From the NCBI RefSeq assembly GCF_933775445.1, contig NC_065874.1, positions 29,458,501-29,522,500 of the forward strand: a DNA stretch of 64,000 nt, read 5' to 3'. A program made the translations under genes and the position numbers. Positions 19,948 through 30,757 of the stretch are shown here, piece by piece. The notes under the pieces were generated by a model that worked only from the letters and a program-made list of their open reading frames with translations, had not been told where the DNA came from and did not search any database. Position 1 is the stretch's first letter. Each line of letters begins with the position of its first letter. Source of the DNA: Argentina anserina. Taxonomy: Eukaryota > Streptophyta > Magnoliopsida > Rosales > Rosaceae.

Positions 19948-22900
19948 TCAGTTTACTTCAGCTGCTTCACACATTCCAAGCTTGGTGCGAAGATGAACAA
20001 AAGCTTCAGTCTTCAAAGGTTTAGTCATGATATCAGCAGTTTGCTCAGCTGTCCCACAGTAAGACAATGAGATCGATCCTTGTTTAATGACATCTCTGAG
20101 AAAGTGATACCTTACATCTATGTGCTTACTGCGTCCATGAAGAACTGGATTCCTTGACAACTTAATGGTGGAGCTGTTGTCACACTTGATGTCTGTACAG
20201 ACCTCTTCTTCTTCTTCTCCTAGTTCTTTGAGAACCCGCTTTAACCAAATTGCTTGACAAACACAGCTTGCAGCAGCAACAAACTCGGCTTCAGTGGTTG
20301 AAAGTGTCACAATTGGTTGTTTTCTTGAACTCCAAGATACAGCTCCAACTCCAAGCATGAACACATACCCACTAGTGCTTTTACGATCATCACAGTCTCC
20401 TGCATAGTCACTATCGGTAAAACCTTGCAGTTTGCAACCTTCAACTCTTCTGTAAAAAATGCCAAAATCCATCGTTCCCTTCAAGTAGCGCAATGCTCGT
20501 TTCACAATTTGTAAGTGCAGCTCTGTGGGCTTGGACATGTATCGACTAGCCAAACTTGTGACAAACATCAAATCCGGGCGAGTAGCTGTCAGATACATGA
20601 GACTTCCTACAAGCTGTTTGTAGTAAGTCTCATCAATCACTATGCCTTCCTCATCTCTTGAGACTCTTGTGCCAGGAACAATAGGGGTAGACACTGGCTT
20701 ACTCTCTAGCATACCAAACTTCTTAAGAATTTCCATTGCATACTTCCTTTGACATATGAAGATCCCTTGTGACTTCTGTATAACTTCTATGCCGAGAAAA
20801 TAACTCAAACTTCCCATATCACTCATGTCAAATTCTTCCATCATAGACTTCTTAAAATCGAGCAAGAAATCAACATCATTACCAGTGTAAATCAAGTCAT
20901 CAACATAAAGACTTACAATGATAATTTTGCCATCCTCACTCTTCTTTGTGAACAAGGTTTGCTGTCGCATCTGTGAAATCCATGGTTGACGAAGTAAGTT
21001 TCGATCCGACTAAACCAAGCTCGAGGAGCTTGTTTTAGTCCATACAAGGCTTTGAACAGTTCATACACCATGTGCTCCTTCCCCTCTTTCTTGTAACCTT
21101 GAGGCTGCTCCACATAGACTTTCTCGACAAGCTCACCATGAAGAAATGCAGATTTTACATCAAGCTGAAACACCTTCCATTTGTTTTGAGCTGAGGCTGC
21201 AAGGATGGTTCGAACTGTATCTAAACGAGCAACAGGTGCAAAAACCTCCAAGTAGTCAATTCCTTCCCTTTGAGTGTAGCCTTTTGCAACAAGTCGAGCT
21301 TTATGCTTGATGATCTCTCCATGTTCATTGTGTTTAGTCTTGTAGATCCACTTCACTCCAATTTTCTTTGCTCCTTTTGGCAGCTCTGTCAACTTCCAAG
21401 TCTTGTTCTTCTCGATAGCATTGATCTCACTATCCATTGCCTGCCTCCATTTAGCTTCTTCAACAGCATCTTCGAAATAAACTGGATCAGCATTCTCTCC
21501 ATCTTCGATCAACAAGACTTCATCCTCATTTAGGTCATTACCAACTACATAGTCATCCATCCAATCCGGTCTCCGACGCTCTCTCCCTGCATGTGATATA
21601 CTCTCAACCACTGTTTCTTTTCTTCGAGGTTTAGTTTTTGGATTTGGCAGGCTAGGATTTTGAACAGAGGTAGGGTTTTGAACAGAAGTAGGGATATGAA
21701 CGAGGCTAGGGTTTTGAGTGTGACTAGAATTTTGAGTGAGGGGACTAGGGTTTTCAACTTCTTCTTCAAGGTTAGGATTTTGATTTCTCACATTTCCCTC
21801 ACTGTTTTGGTTACTCTCACCACTGTTTTGGTTACTCTCACCCCCCTCATTGTTTCCTTCGTCACCTGTCTCTCCCTCAAACCCTTCACCCTCAAAATTT
21901 TCACACTCATTCTCATTTCCCCAAGCCAGCTCAAAACTGATCTCCCTCTCATGTTCCTTTCCCCATTCCCACTGTTTGTTTTCTTCAAAAAACACATCCT
22001 TACTAAACACAACCTTTTTCTCTACTGGATCATACAATTTGTACCCTTTGGACTGTTCACTCACCCCCAATAAAACACAAGGAAAGCTACGGTTATCCAA
22101 TTTACCTCTCTTTTCTTCTGGTACATGCACATGACCAATGCACCCCCAAACTCGAAAGTGATCCACAGAAGGTTTAGTTTTGCTCCATGCCTCTTGAGGT
22201 GTAACATCCTTTACTGCAAGTGTTGGTGAACGATTCAAAACATAGAACGTCCATAGCACAGCTTCCGGCCAAAAAGTTCTAGGCATTCCCTTAGCAACCA
22301 GCATGGAACGAACCAGATTCATCACTGTCCGATTCTTCCTTTCTGCCACGCCATTCTGTTGAGGAGTGTAAGCATTGGTGAGTTGCCTTTTAATTCCCTC
22401 TTCTTGACAGAAATCATTGAAAGCATTAGATGTGAATTCTCCTCCTCTGTCTGTTCTCAAGCATTTGATTGAAACTTCTGCACTTTTCTCCACTAGCTTC
22501 TTGAAATTCTTGAAACAGTTTAAAGTTTCTGATTTCTCACAAATGAGATACGGCCATGCTTTACGGCTATAGTCATCAATAAAACATAACACATACCTCT
22601 TTCCACTGTTTGAAGTAGGAGTGATCGGTCCACATAAATCAGAATGTATCAATTCAAGTACCTTGCTGGCTCTCCATAAACTTCTCTTTGGTATCACACC
22701 TCTTGGTTGCTTTCCGATCAGGCATTCTGCACAAATTTCTTTAGAAGCTCCAAAATGAGGCAAGCCATCTACCATCTTCTTGTATTGCAGCGTCCTCAAA
22801 CCCTTGTAGCTTAGATGACCATATCTTTGATGCCAAAGATATGTCAAATCTGAAGAAACTGAGGTTTGAAAGCAGCGACCATCTTGTGCACTCGAAACTT

Positions 22901-24242
22901 GTGAGTCTTCAGAGAATAGAACAAACATCCTGTTTGTGCTCATTTTAGTGCTTGCAATCAGTCCTCTCCTTGAGTGATAGATCTTACACGTTCCATCTTG
23001 GATCAAAATGGCAAGACCCTTCTCTTGAAGCTGTCCAATACTTAGCAGATTGTTTCTCAAATCCGGAGCAAAATAGACATCTTCTATAACATACCTCATG
23101 CCTTTGAAAGAGACTTTGACACTGCCTTTGCCAACGACGTTCATCCTCGAATTGTTTCCAAGCTTGACAGAATGAGAAAAATTTGTGTTCAAGCTTGTAA
23201 ACAAGTCTTTGTCTCCACACATATGGTTTGAGCATCCGGAGTCTAGAAACCATGCACTACTTTTCTGCTTTTCTGCTTCCTCAACATAGGCCATCAGTAG
23301 CATTTCTTCCTCTTCATCGAACTCTGCATAATTAACTTCCTTGTTCCAAGATGGACACTCATTTTGAAAGTGTCCTAGTTTATGACACTTGAAGCACTCA
23401 ACTGTGGCTCTGTTGAAACTTTGTCTGCCTCTACCTCTTCCTCCACGTCCACGTCCTCGATTTCCTCTTCCACGAATGCTTCCTTCACCATAAGTCACCT
23501 TGAGAACCTGCTCCTCTCTCATGCTTCCGTTGCTTCTGTTCAGCCTCTGCTCATGCACAAGCAAGCTGCTTTGTAGCTCATCAACTGTCAACAAGTCAAG
23601 GTCATTTGACTCCTCGATAGAACAAGCAACATAATCAAATCTAGGAGTCAAAGATCTCAGAATCTTCTCCACAACATCCAACTGTGGCATGTTTTCTCCT
23701 CCATGAATCTTCAGCTTATTGATAATGGTTAGGGTTCGAGCAAAATAATCATCTATCTTCTCGTCTTCTTTCATTTGAAGCATTTCAAATTCCTTCTTCA
23801 AGGCCTGTCTCTGTGCTCGTTTTGCTCGATTCGTTCCATGATATTTCTGTTTCATGGAATCCCAGATGCTCTTCGAGCTTGACTTGTCGAGAATGGTCTC
23901 CAGGATTGTTCGAGGAATGGCTTGAAAGAGATAGCTTTTGACTGTGAAGTCATCTTCTCTCATCCTCTCAACCCTTTGTCGCAACTCTTCTGCTTGCTTC
24001 CTTTGTGCCTCAGACTGTGTTCGTTGTCCTTGCACAACCGTGGAGAATGTCTCAGCTTGTTGTGTCACTTGGGTAGGCGTTGGTATGCCAACTTCAATGT
24101 GGTGCCAGGCCTTCTTTGATCTGATGAAGTTCTCCATCAAAAGTGACCAGTGATCATAATGTCCATCAAAAATTGGAATGGACAATGGTGCCGAGCTTCC
24201 CTCAGCTCCAGGCTTCAACAGTGCAGTACTACTTTCTGCCAT
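19948..24242 (-). pseudogene. gag-pol polyprotein of copia B, one frameshift
   Basis: Canonical copia polyprotein in one frame from ATG 24242 (MAESST; an upstream in-frame ATG at 24281 is close to the primer site and less likely). Gag region with CCHC knuckle CFKCHKLGHFQNEC (residue about 282). Aspartic protease DSGCSNHM (about 334). Integrase zinc finger WHQRYGHLSYKG...CAECLIGK with normal spacing, then core DLCGP, RTDRGGEF and NGVAERKNR. RT begins near 21440. Near 20955-20970 a small deletion shifts the frame, and RT continues with YVDDLIYTGND (about 20900) and RNase H (DSDYAGDCDDRKSTSGY) to the stop at 19948. Without that indel the polyprotein would be about 1430 residues. Confidence 0.93.
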
Positions 24243-24296
24243 CACAAATCTCTCCCTTAGTGTTTCTCTCTTTACACACAATCAGGCCCTTTGCAG

Positions 24297-24309
24297 AGCT
24301 CTGATACCA
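24297..24309 (-). other. primer binding site of copia B
   Basis: Sense-strand tggtatcagagct, complementary to the 3' end of initiator tRNA-Met, two bases downstream of the 5' LTR. Confidence 0.9.
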
Positions 24310-24312
24310 GAT

Positions 24313-24568
24313 TGTTGGAAACGAAACTTGATTGCAACAAGTTTAACTCACAATTGGAATTCAAACACACTACTTTATTCAACTTTGAGATAGGCATATA
24401 TATAGCCTTCTCGATGTAACAGAAATCCTAAACAGAAGCACTCGTTTTCAGCTACGAGTTCTAACAAACCAGGAATAATTCAACTTAACTAAACCCTACT
24501 GACTAGGACTAATCCCAACAGACTAGGACTTTATTTAACCAACAAGAAAACCAAGTCAAAACTCAACA
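24313..24568 (-). repeat. 5' LTR of copia B
   Basis: 256 bp, near identical to 19660-19915. It is followed by the TSD atttt. Confidence 0.95.
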
Positions 24569-25109
24569 ATTTTTTCATCATAATCAATTCAATATTTAAG
24601 TATGTTATTCAAGATCATCTCTACAAAATTTCATCAAATTCGGACAAGGTATCGAAATTAGATTAAATCAATAAATGAATTAAAACTGTTCAACGTGAAC
24701 CGTTCATGTAAATCTCAATTTTGAAAGCTCAAACCATTATCAAATTGGATGAAACTTTGTAAAGATAATCTTGAATAATATACCTAAATATTAAATCACT
24801 TATGGTGAAAACATTTGACCGAAAAATGTGTCAAAATTAGAATTTCACACTGTAATTTCAGAGTGAAACTCCACTCTCGATAGAGACTATATATATATAT
24901 CATGACAAGATGATGAGAGAGACAGAGGAAAAAATAAATTGTGACCACAAAATAACATAGATCCACCAAAAATTAAAGAAAGTGACACACAAAAAAGAGA
25001 TACGAGGCATCACATTTGAAAATGTAAACTGTAAGAGCCGAACCTTTAATTTCAAGAAACTAACAAAATATAAACTTTTAATGACAAAATTATATCATAT
25101 ATAATATAA

Positions 25110-25291
25110 AACCCATCGGAGGCTCTCCAGGAAGTTGAGGCACAGTGCCGCCGCATATTTCCAACACCCCATGTGCCGCCCCTAGGGAGAAGAAGCCGGA
25201 GCCACCCAAAGACGGGTACTTCAACTCGCCGGATATAGAACTTTTCTTCGTAGCAGCAATGACTCCCAGAAGCCAAACTAGCTTGGCTTAG
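25110..25291 (+). pseudogene. SIAMESE-RELATED (SMR) CDK-inhibitor C-terminal fragment
   Basis: On the plus strand the frame CAAPREKK, PPKDGYFNSPDIELFF and PRSQTSLA stop (25172-25291) closely follows the C-terminal half of SMR proteins: CPPAPRKK, then YF.PPDLE.LF and a PRRQ end. Just upstream, in another frame, EAQCRRIFPTP (from 25137) resembles the ECRIP motif, so one frame change separates them. No good start codon was found. Whether this is a decayed gene or a sequencing-level indel in a live one cannot be told here. Its relation to the ORF at 19306 is unclear, since both carry an APRxK-like motif. Confidence 0.5.
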
Positions 25292-25975
25292 TTCAGAAGC
25301 TAATTCCTCCTGCCCTTTTTGGTTGTTTTCAAGAGGGATTTTACTTTTCCGGTATATTTTGTTGTGGAATATGTACGTATGAATATATGGTGGTAGTGCT
25401 GATTGACTTGTTTTGTTCTGGGTCATGTTTACTTGAATTACTTGATTCAAAGGAAGCTTCACCATGAACAACATGTAGTTTGGAATTGTTATATGATACT
25501 TTTAAGGTTTTGTATTAGTTTTATCACTTTATGCAACCATTGCAATGAGAGGTTTGGGCCTTTCTGTTAATTTGGTAATCACTTGGATGTCATATGTTGT
25601 GGGTTTTGTTTTGGGCCTCCTGGACAGCTGAGTCACTGAAATTATTAGGTACTGAGCTTAAACCATCAAGAGATCTATACGCTCAAAACAATCATCAATT
25701 ACTTTAAAATAGAACCTAATCTAATGAAGATTATTCAATTCATTACAGTAACATGTTTTGGCTTGTGTTTTGTACGCACCACTCAAGGAATGCGTTACAA
25801 TACAAACTGTGCATTAGCGTCAACAATGTAGAGTTACAAATTGAGCCCCCAGAAATCTGTATAATCATCAATACTTTATACATAGTTTATACACATATCT
25901 ACACAAGAAAGAACAAACAATCGATCAAGCTAGAATACTAGATGATCTTAGGTCTTAATTTTGGTATCGTCGGTA
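25292..25975. other. 3' flank of the pectinesterase gene
   Basis: No coding sequence recognised. The part nearest 25975 should hold the 3' UTR and polyadenylation signals of the minus-strand pectinesterase. Confidence 0.5.
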
Positions 25976-27193
25976 CTAAGTGCGCGTCTTCCTCTTGAAA
26001 CTGGTTGGTACTGACCTTATCCAAGCATTGGCATCAATCAAGTCCTTAGTCAAGAAGGGTTCGACTTCTTCGCTCGTAAGGTCTCGTGCCCATTCTACTC
26101 TTTTCGATGTTGTTGCTCCCCTTCCAGAACATTTGTACTGCCCATAGTACACAGTGCTACAAAACCAAGAACAAGCAAGTTAAGATTAATTTTCTGATAT
26201 TGATCCTCATTTTTTAAAGAATTTAAATGAGTTTCAGTTTTTTGATCGAATATATAGTACATCTACTAATTAAGTACCTTAATTCGTCGACTGAGTTTCC
26301 CCAATTTTCCCAACCTTGTGGCAGTACGGCGCTAGTCATGTAACTGAAGGCAAAGACCACTCTTGAATATGTACCCCAAGGCCTTCCCAACACCGCCGTT
26401 TTGACACCGGTGACCTTGCATCCGAAGAAAGTGAACCCCGTTTCTTCAGCGGGTGACATTCTCCGTTGTGCCGTTATGGCCCCGATTCCTTGAGAAAGTG
26501 AATGCAAATGGCACTTCTCATAGAAAGAAGCAGCATTTCCACATATGAAATCGACATCTCCTTCAATGTAACAGTTGTTGTAGTAGTGCCTCCCTGTATC
26601 ATCAAGTAGAGTGTCTTGATGAGATAAAATACTGCACCCGTAGAATGCTGCTTTATCTCCAGACACCCTTAATGCCACCGCTTTCGCACCTGCTCCATAT
26701 GTATTCTGTTGATCGACGAGGATAAAAGTCAGAACCAACTCAATTGCTATAAAAAATTCAATAGCGTGAACATGATTATATGTGAAACATATCACGATAA
26801 CTGTACCTGAATTGTGAGGTAACGTCCTACAAAATCAGAAGCCTGGACAGAGAACGTCGGAGACTCAAATATCTCCCCACTATCGTTCCATCTTATAACC
26901 GTGTCAACTGCCTTTGTACCACTTATTGTAATGAATGGCTTGTCCGCCGGAACCGTAACTTTTTCTTCATATACTCCGGGCTCAACCCTAATAAAAACGA
27001 GCTCTGCGTTGTTGGACGCCACTGAATCAATTGCTTCTTGTATTTTCTTGTAATCACCTTTGCCCGATTGGTCAACTGTTATGAGAACCGCTGTAGCGCT
27101 CGTGTTTCTTCCTTCGGCTTGAGAAATTGAAATAGCCATGAAAGCATACAAGGCAATGAATACAAGGTTGATCATATTAGTACCACGAACCAT
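25976..27193 (-). CDS. pectin methylesterase (pectinesterase), 3 exons
   Basis: Demethylesterifies homogalacturonan in the cell wall. I place exons at 26807-27193, 26278-26705 and 25976-26156, joined by GT-AG introns (101 and 121 bp), giving 331 residues. The start ATG 27193 is preferred because it gives a signal peptide (INLVFIALYAFMAISISQA). The ATG at 27298 would put extra sequence in front. Family motifs in order: GVYEEKV (about 76), the catalytic region HQDTL (about 159), DVDFICGNA (about 178, catalytic Asp) and LGRPWGTYSRVVF (about 232, catalytic Arg), ending in exon 3 with VYYGQYKCSG. There is no N-terminal inhibitor-like pro-region, so it belongs to the short pro-less class. A TATA element lies upstream. 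No break was seen. Confidence 0.92.
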
Positions 27194-27331
27194 CTTGTTC
27201 CACTGTAATCGATCTAGTAGCAAGAGAGCACTTAGTCTCGAATAAATGGATGAATAAATCAAAGAATCAAAGAATAAATGGAGAATGTTTTGCAGCACTG
27301 AATCACAATATGACGAGTGTTGTTAGTAGCG

Positions 27332-27344
27332 ATTATATATAATA
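27332..27344 (-). promoter_or_regulatory. TATA element of pectinesterase gene
   Basis: Sense tattatatataat, about 140 bases upstream of the chosen ATG, a plausible core promoter position. Confidence 0.5.
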
Positions 27345-28026
27345 GTTGTCCCAGGTGAATGTCAAAGAAGAAATGGCTGCTTTCTTGCCGATCAAGCTTT
27401 TGGGATATCTTTGAACCAGTTTTGACGTAAACGAGTCAAAGCCAGGCAGGACGAAGAAGATAATGTCTTAGAGAGTAGGGGTTTCCATAGGAATAGAAGT
27501 AGCTGGCAGCGAGTTTGTGCTTGCGAGTGAAGAAACAAATTATTGTTTGAAACAGGAGCATGGTCTGGCAATAGTTTAGTATGGAAAAGCTTATGAGAGA
27601 GGCGGCGGTAGTGAATTATTGTTGTTACACAAGTCTTGTGGTAGCTTAACAACCAGGTTAGGATGTCATTTGTGTGCGATTTATCGTTGCTCACCCATTA
27701 AGTTTTCTATTGACCGGGCAGCTAGCGGCTTCGTTCCTTGGTTTGGGGATTGCCCTTCTCCATGACTGCCCCCCTTGGGCAATATATACGACTTTTTTCC
27801 TTTGATGAAATAGATAAAATAATTTTTCATATAAGGAAGAAAAGAATGCAGTTTCTGCTACCAAAGAACTTTTTTAGATGAAAATATCGTGTACTTATGA
27901 TGTATTTTAATGGTATAGTAAAAAAAATAGACACTTGCAAATTGTAATATAGTGGATGAGCGCCTGTGATTCTGGAATCTCAGTTTGTAATATTGAATGA
28001 TATTAATTTTATTTTTCTAAACATAA
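27345..28026. other. host intergenic DNA
   Basis: Upstream region of the pectinesterase gene. No ORF with recognisable content. It ends at the TSD aaaac (28027-28031) of copia C. Confidence 0.5.
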
Positions 28027-28031
28027 AAAAC

Positions 28032-28216
28032 TGTTCTGGAAGAATTACTATTCTACTCTTGTGTGTGTCTTAGCCTAATAAGTTTCCTGTTTCGAGATAG
28101 ATTAGCATCTCCGTAATAGATTAGGACTCTGAATCCTACGGGATTGTGGTTTTGTAAATGCCTATATATAAGCCCCCGTATCATTCAATAATACATGATT
28201 ATTTCATCCTGCATCA
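28032..28216 (+). repeat. 5' LTR of copia C
   Basis: 185 bp, starting tgttctgg and ending cctgcatca. It is homologous to the LTRs of A and D but with many substitutions. Confidence 0.9.
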
Positions 28217-28279
28217 CGTTATCACGCACTTTGCCCTAAAATCCTGAACTTTTAGAACCATAGATTTTTTTTCTCTCTT

Positions 28280-28560
28280 CTCCACCTCCGCAGCCTCTGC
28301 CCTCCGCTCCTGCTCACCGCCGCTGCAACCCCCCCCCCCCCCCCCCGCAGCTACCCCCGCAGCCCTACACGCAACCCCTGCAGCCCCCACACCCGACCCT
28401 GCATGCAGCCCCGCACGCGACCCCTGCAGCCCTGCCGCCCCTGCAACCCCCATGCAGCCCTGCAGCCCCTGTGACCCCCCTTGCTGCCCCTGCAGCCCTG
28501 CCCGCAGACACGTAGCCCCGCAAGGTCTCCTCCGCAAAAAAAAAAAAAATCTTTTAGCCC
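28280..28560 (+). repeat. C-rich repeat array in copia C leader
   Basis: Includes an 18-base C run (28329-28346) and ccctgcagcc-type repeats. It corresponds in position to the GC-rich arrays of A and D. Confidence 0.85.
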
Positions 28561-29060
28561 CGCAAGTCCCCGCATCAAAGCATTCAAAATTGCTTCCCCC
28601 GCATATTCACGCAAGAAACGCGAACTTCATAAGCAAAGTCTTCGCTCACGAGAAGCTACTCCCGTCTTCTCTACCCTTTTGGGCCTCTGGCCTGCCGAGC
28701 ATAATAGTCATTTGGGCTTCATACTATATTTTCTTTTCCTTTTACTTTTTCCTATTTCATTATTTAAATGTTCATTGGCACGTTTTTATTTCTAACGATA
28801 TTTCACGTGCTCGTATAGGTAAAATCATTGCTCGTCGTACTATGGTGATGACATTCATGCCGAGATGGACGATACTTTTGTCATCTACATACGATTTCGA
28901 TCGTATCCTCCCAAGATTTTTATGTCATCGGACGAAGATCGAAAAGGAATTCATCAAGTAACTTCATGCATGACAATCGATTTGCAGACCAATTTAATTA
29001 TATGAGGTCTATTTGGCAGACCAACAAGTATGTTTTTTCTTAAAGTTGCTGCTTTTGAAC

Positions 29061-29087
29061 ATATATATATATATATATATATATATA
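29061..29087. repeat. (AT)n microsatellite
   Basis: About 13 AT units inside the intron-homologous part of copia C. Confidence 0.9.
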
Positions 29088-29089
29088 AA

Positions 29090-29990
29090 TTATCGGGTGC
29101 ATTTTTCATGTCTTCTTTTCCGGCCTTCTTATTACGCCGATGAGACCAAAGAGGGATATGATTCCCCTCTTGGTCAATGTTTTTCGTGTGACAGTCCTGG
29201 GGGAGTCACGTTATTATTTAACAGGGAAGATATCGATTTTGTGTGGTCGCCTTAGTGCACCGCTGTTTTGGGTGCGATCATGAGTATCGCCGATATGCAT
29301 CGATTATTTTGTGATCATATACATCACAACCCTTCTAATTTCGGTTACATACTTGACTAGTTTCGATTATTCGAAACCTATACAACCCTCGTTTTCTCAT
29401 GGATGCGTCGCCATCACGACTGTTATTTGAATGTTTAAGTTTTCTTAAACTCATGTCTATAACTATAATCTCAAGGTCTACGTACTCATTTATTTGAGTT
29501 GAAATTCATTACTCTGAAGCAGCACTATTTGCTAACAAAAGATCTCAAAAATAATACATTCTATGGGACACACTTAAAGTGATTCAATAAACGTCTATGG
29601 CGTTGTATTACTAGAGTTGATCTTGAATCATACTCCACATCCGAGAAACTCATGCCATTTTTGGCACTTGTATTTATTTCTTGAGGGAATTTTGGAGATG
29701 GAAAAGTAACATTTTTCCATTCTCAAGTAAGCACATTTTTTAGCCTCAGGCTACGGCTCCGTCCGATGCGATATGCAAGATTTTGTTGCTACGGACTTTT
29801 GATTAGTCAATCTATTTTGACTATGTTTTCTGCTTACTATTTTTCAAGTATGACGTTCGCATCACTATGTTTATTGCTCGACTTTAGTTTAAGTTGTCTA
29901 TTGGAATTAGAAGCTTGTTTGTGTTGTATTAAATATTGGCATATTTAATAAAATTTCTCGTATTTCTTAGATGAACTCGTTAGAATTTTA
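29090..29990 (+). pseudogene. intron-homologous segment and lost gag of copia C
   Basis: 29090-29340 matches the sequence upstream of gag in A (cagtcctgggggagtcacg, gggtgcgatcatgagtatcg). A trace of the gag start follows (tcgccatcacga, about 29409). The next 430 or so bases show no gag reading frame. From ttggaattagaagc (about 29900) the sequence again matches the region after the gag stop in A. The gag CDS, 1068 bases in A, is therefore deleted or replaced. Confidence 0.7.
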
Positions 29991-30757
29991 TTTCTCTTAA
30001 ACCTAGCATAAATGGTTAACGTTTGCAACTCACGTGGTTTTTAAATTGGACACTTTTGGGTTACATGGGACCCCAATAGCACTACATTGCGAATTTGGAA
30101 CTTAAAATTTGGAAAACGGACTTCGGAACGTAAAAATTGACGTCGTTTTTCCCGGTTATTCCGGCGTTTCCGAAACGTTTTCCGGCGTTTTACCAGCATA
30201 TTCGCCACCGTCCGGCCACTTGCTGGCGTTTCCGGCGCAACCATCCAGTTCCTACCGGCGTCTCCTGTCGAACAACAGCCCTAGCCTCCTTGCCGGCCAG
30301 CTCCGACTGCTGCCGGGTTTTCTGGCAATCGGCGCCGCCGGTTCCGGCGAGTTTTTGACTATTTTTTCATCGTTTCTCGTCATATTTCCGGCATATTTAA
30401 AACAGTTTTTACTGCCACGTTTTCCCAATCCAAATTTCACCTGGTTTTGAGTTATTTTGACATGGTTTTCCGGTTAATTTTCCGGTTTTCTCCACGTCGT
30501 TTCATAGATCAAACGATTTTATTATTATTAGTGACCACCCGCATCAATTGGATGGTTTTTACCACCCAAATTGTTTGGTATTCAACTGCTCTAATACCAT
30601 GTTTTTCCAACTTTTAAGTTGAAGAATTTAGTTTTATTCTCATGTGATACATTCGATGGGATTGTCATTTGTTCAATCCCCGCTCTTACAATATCTTACG
30701 GCGTATTGTCTAGAGAAGTTCACTGCGTCGTTGACTCTCTTAACCTTCATTTTAAGA

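Larger units (their letters stand above)
19660..24568 (-). mobile_element. Ty1/copia retrotransposon B
   Basis: 4909 bp, with 256-bp LTRs (19660-19915 and 24313-24568) that differ at about two positions, and a perfect TSD atttt (19655-19659 and 24569-24573). The primer site on the sense strand, tggtatcagagct, matches the 3' end of plant initiator tRNA-Met. It lies two bases after the 5' LTR. The polypurine tract (sense aagggagagtt) precedes the 3' LTR. It encodes one gag-pol reading frame broken once. It is unrelated in LTR sequence to family A/C/D. Confidence 0.96.
19581..24888. mobile_element. MITE interrupted by copia B
   Basis: Sequence on the two sides of copia B forms inverted arms. 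agtctctatc (19581-19590) pairs with gatagagact (24879-24888), and ctgaaattacagagtgaa and cttttcggtcaaat recur inverted. Removing copia B and one duplication leaves a foldback element of roughly 390 bp. It is bordered on both sides by TA repeats, so a TA-type target is possible. It was present before copia B arrived. Confidence 0.8.
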
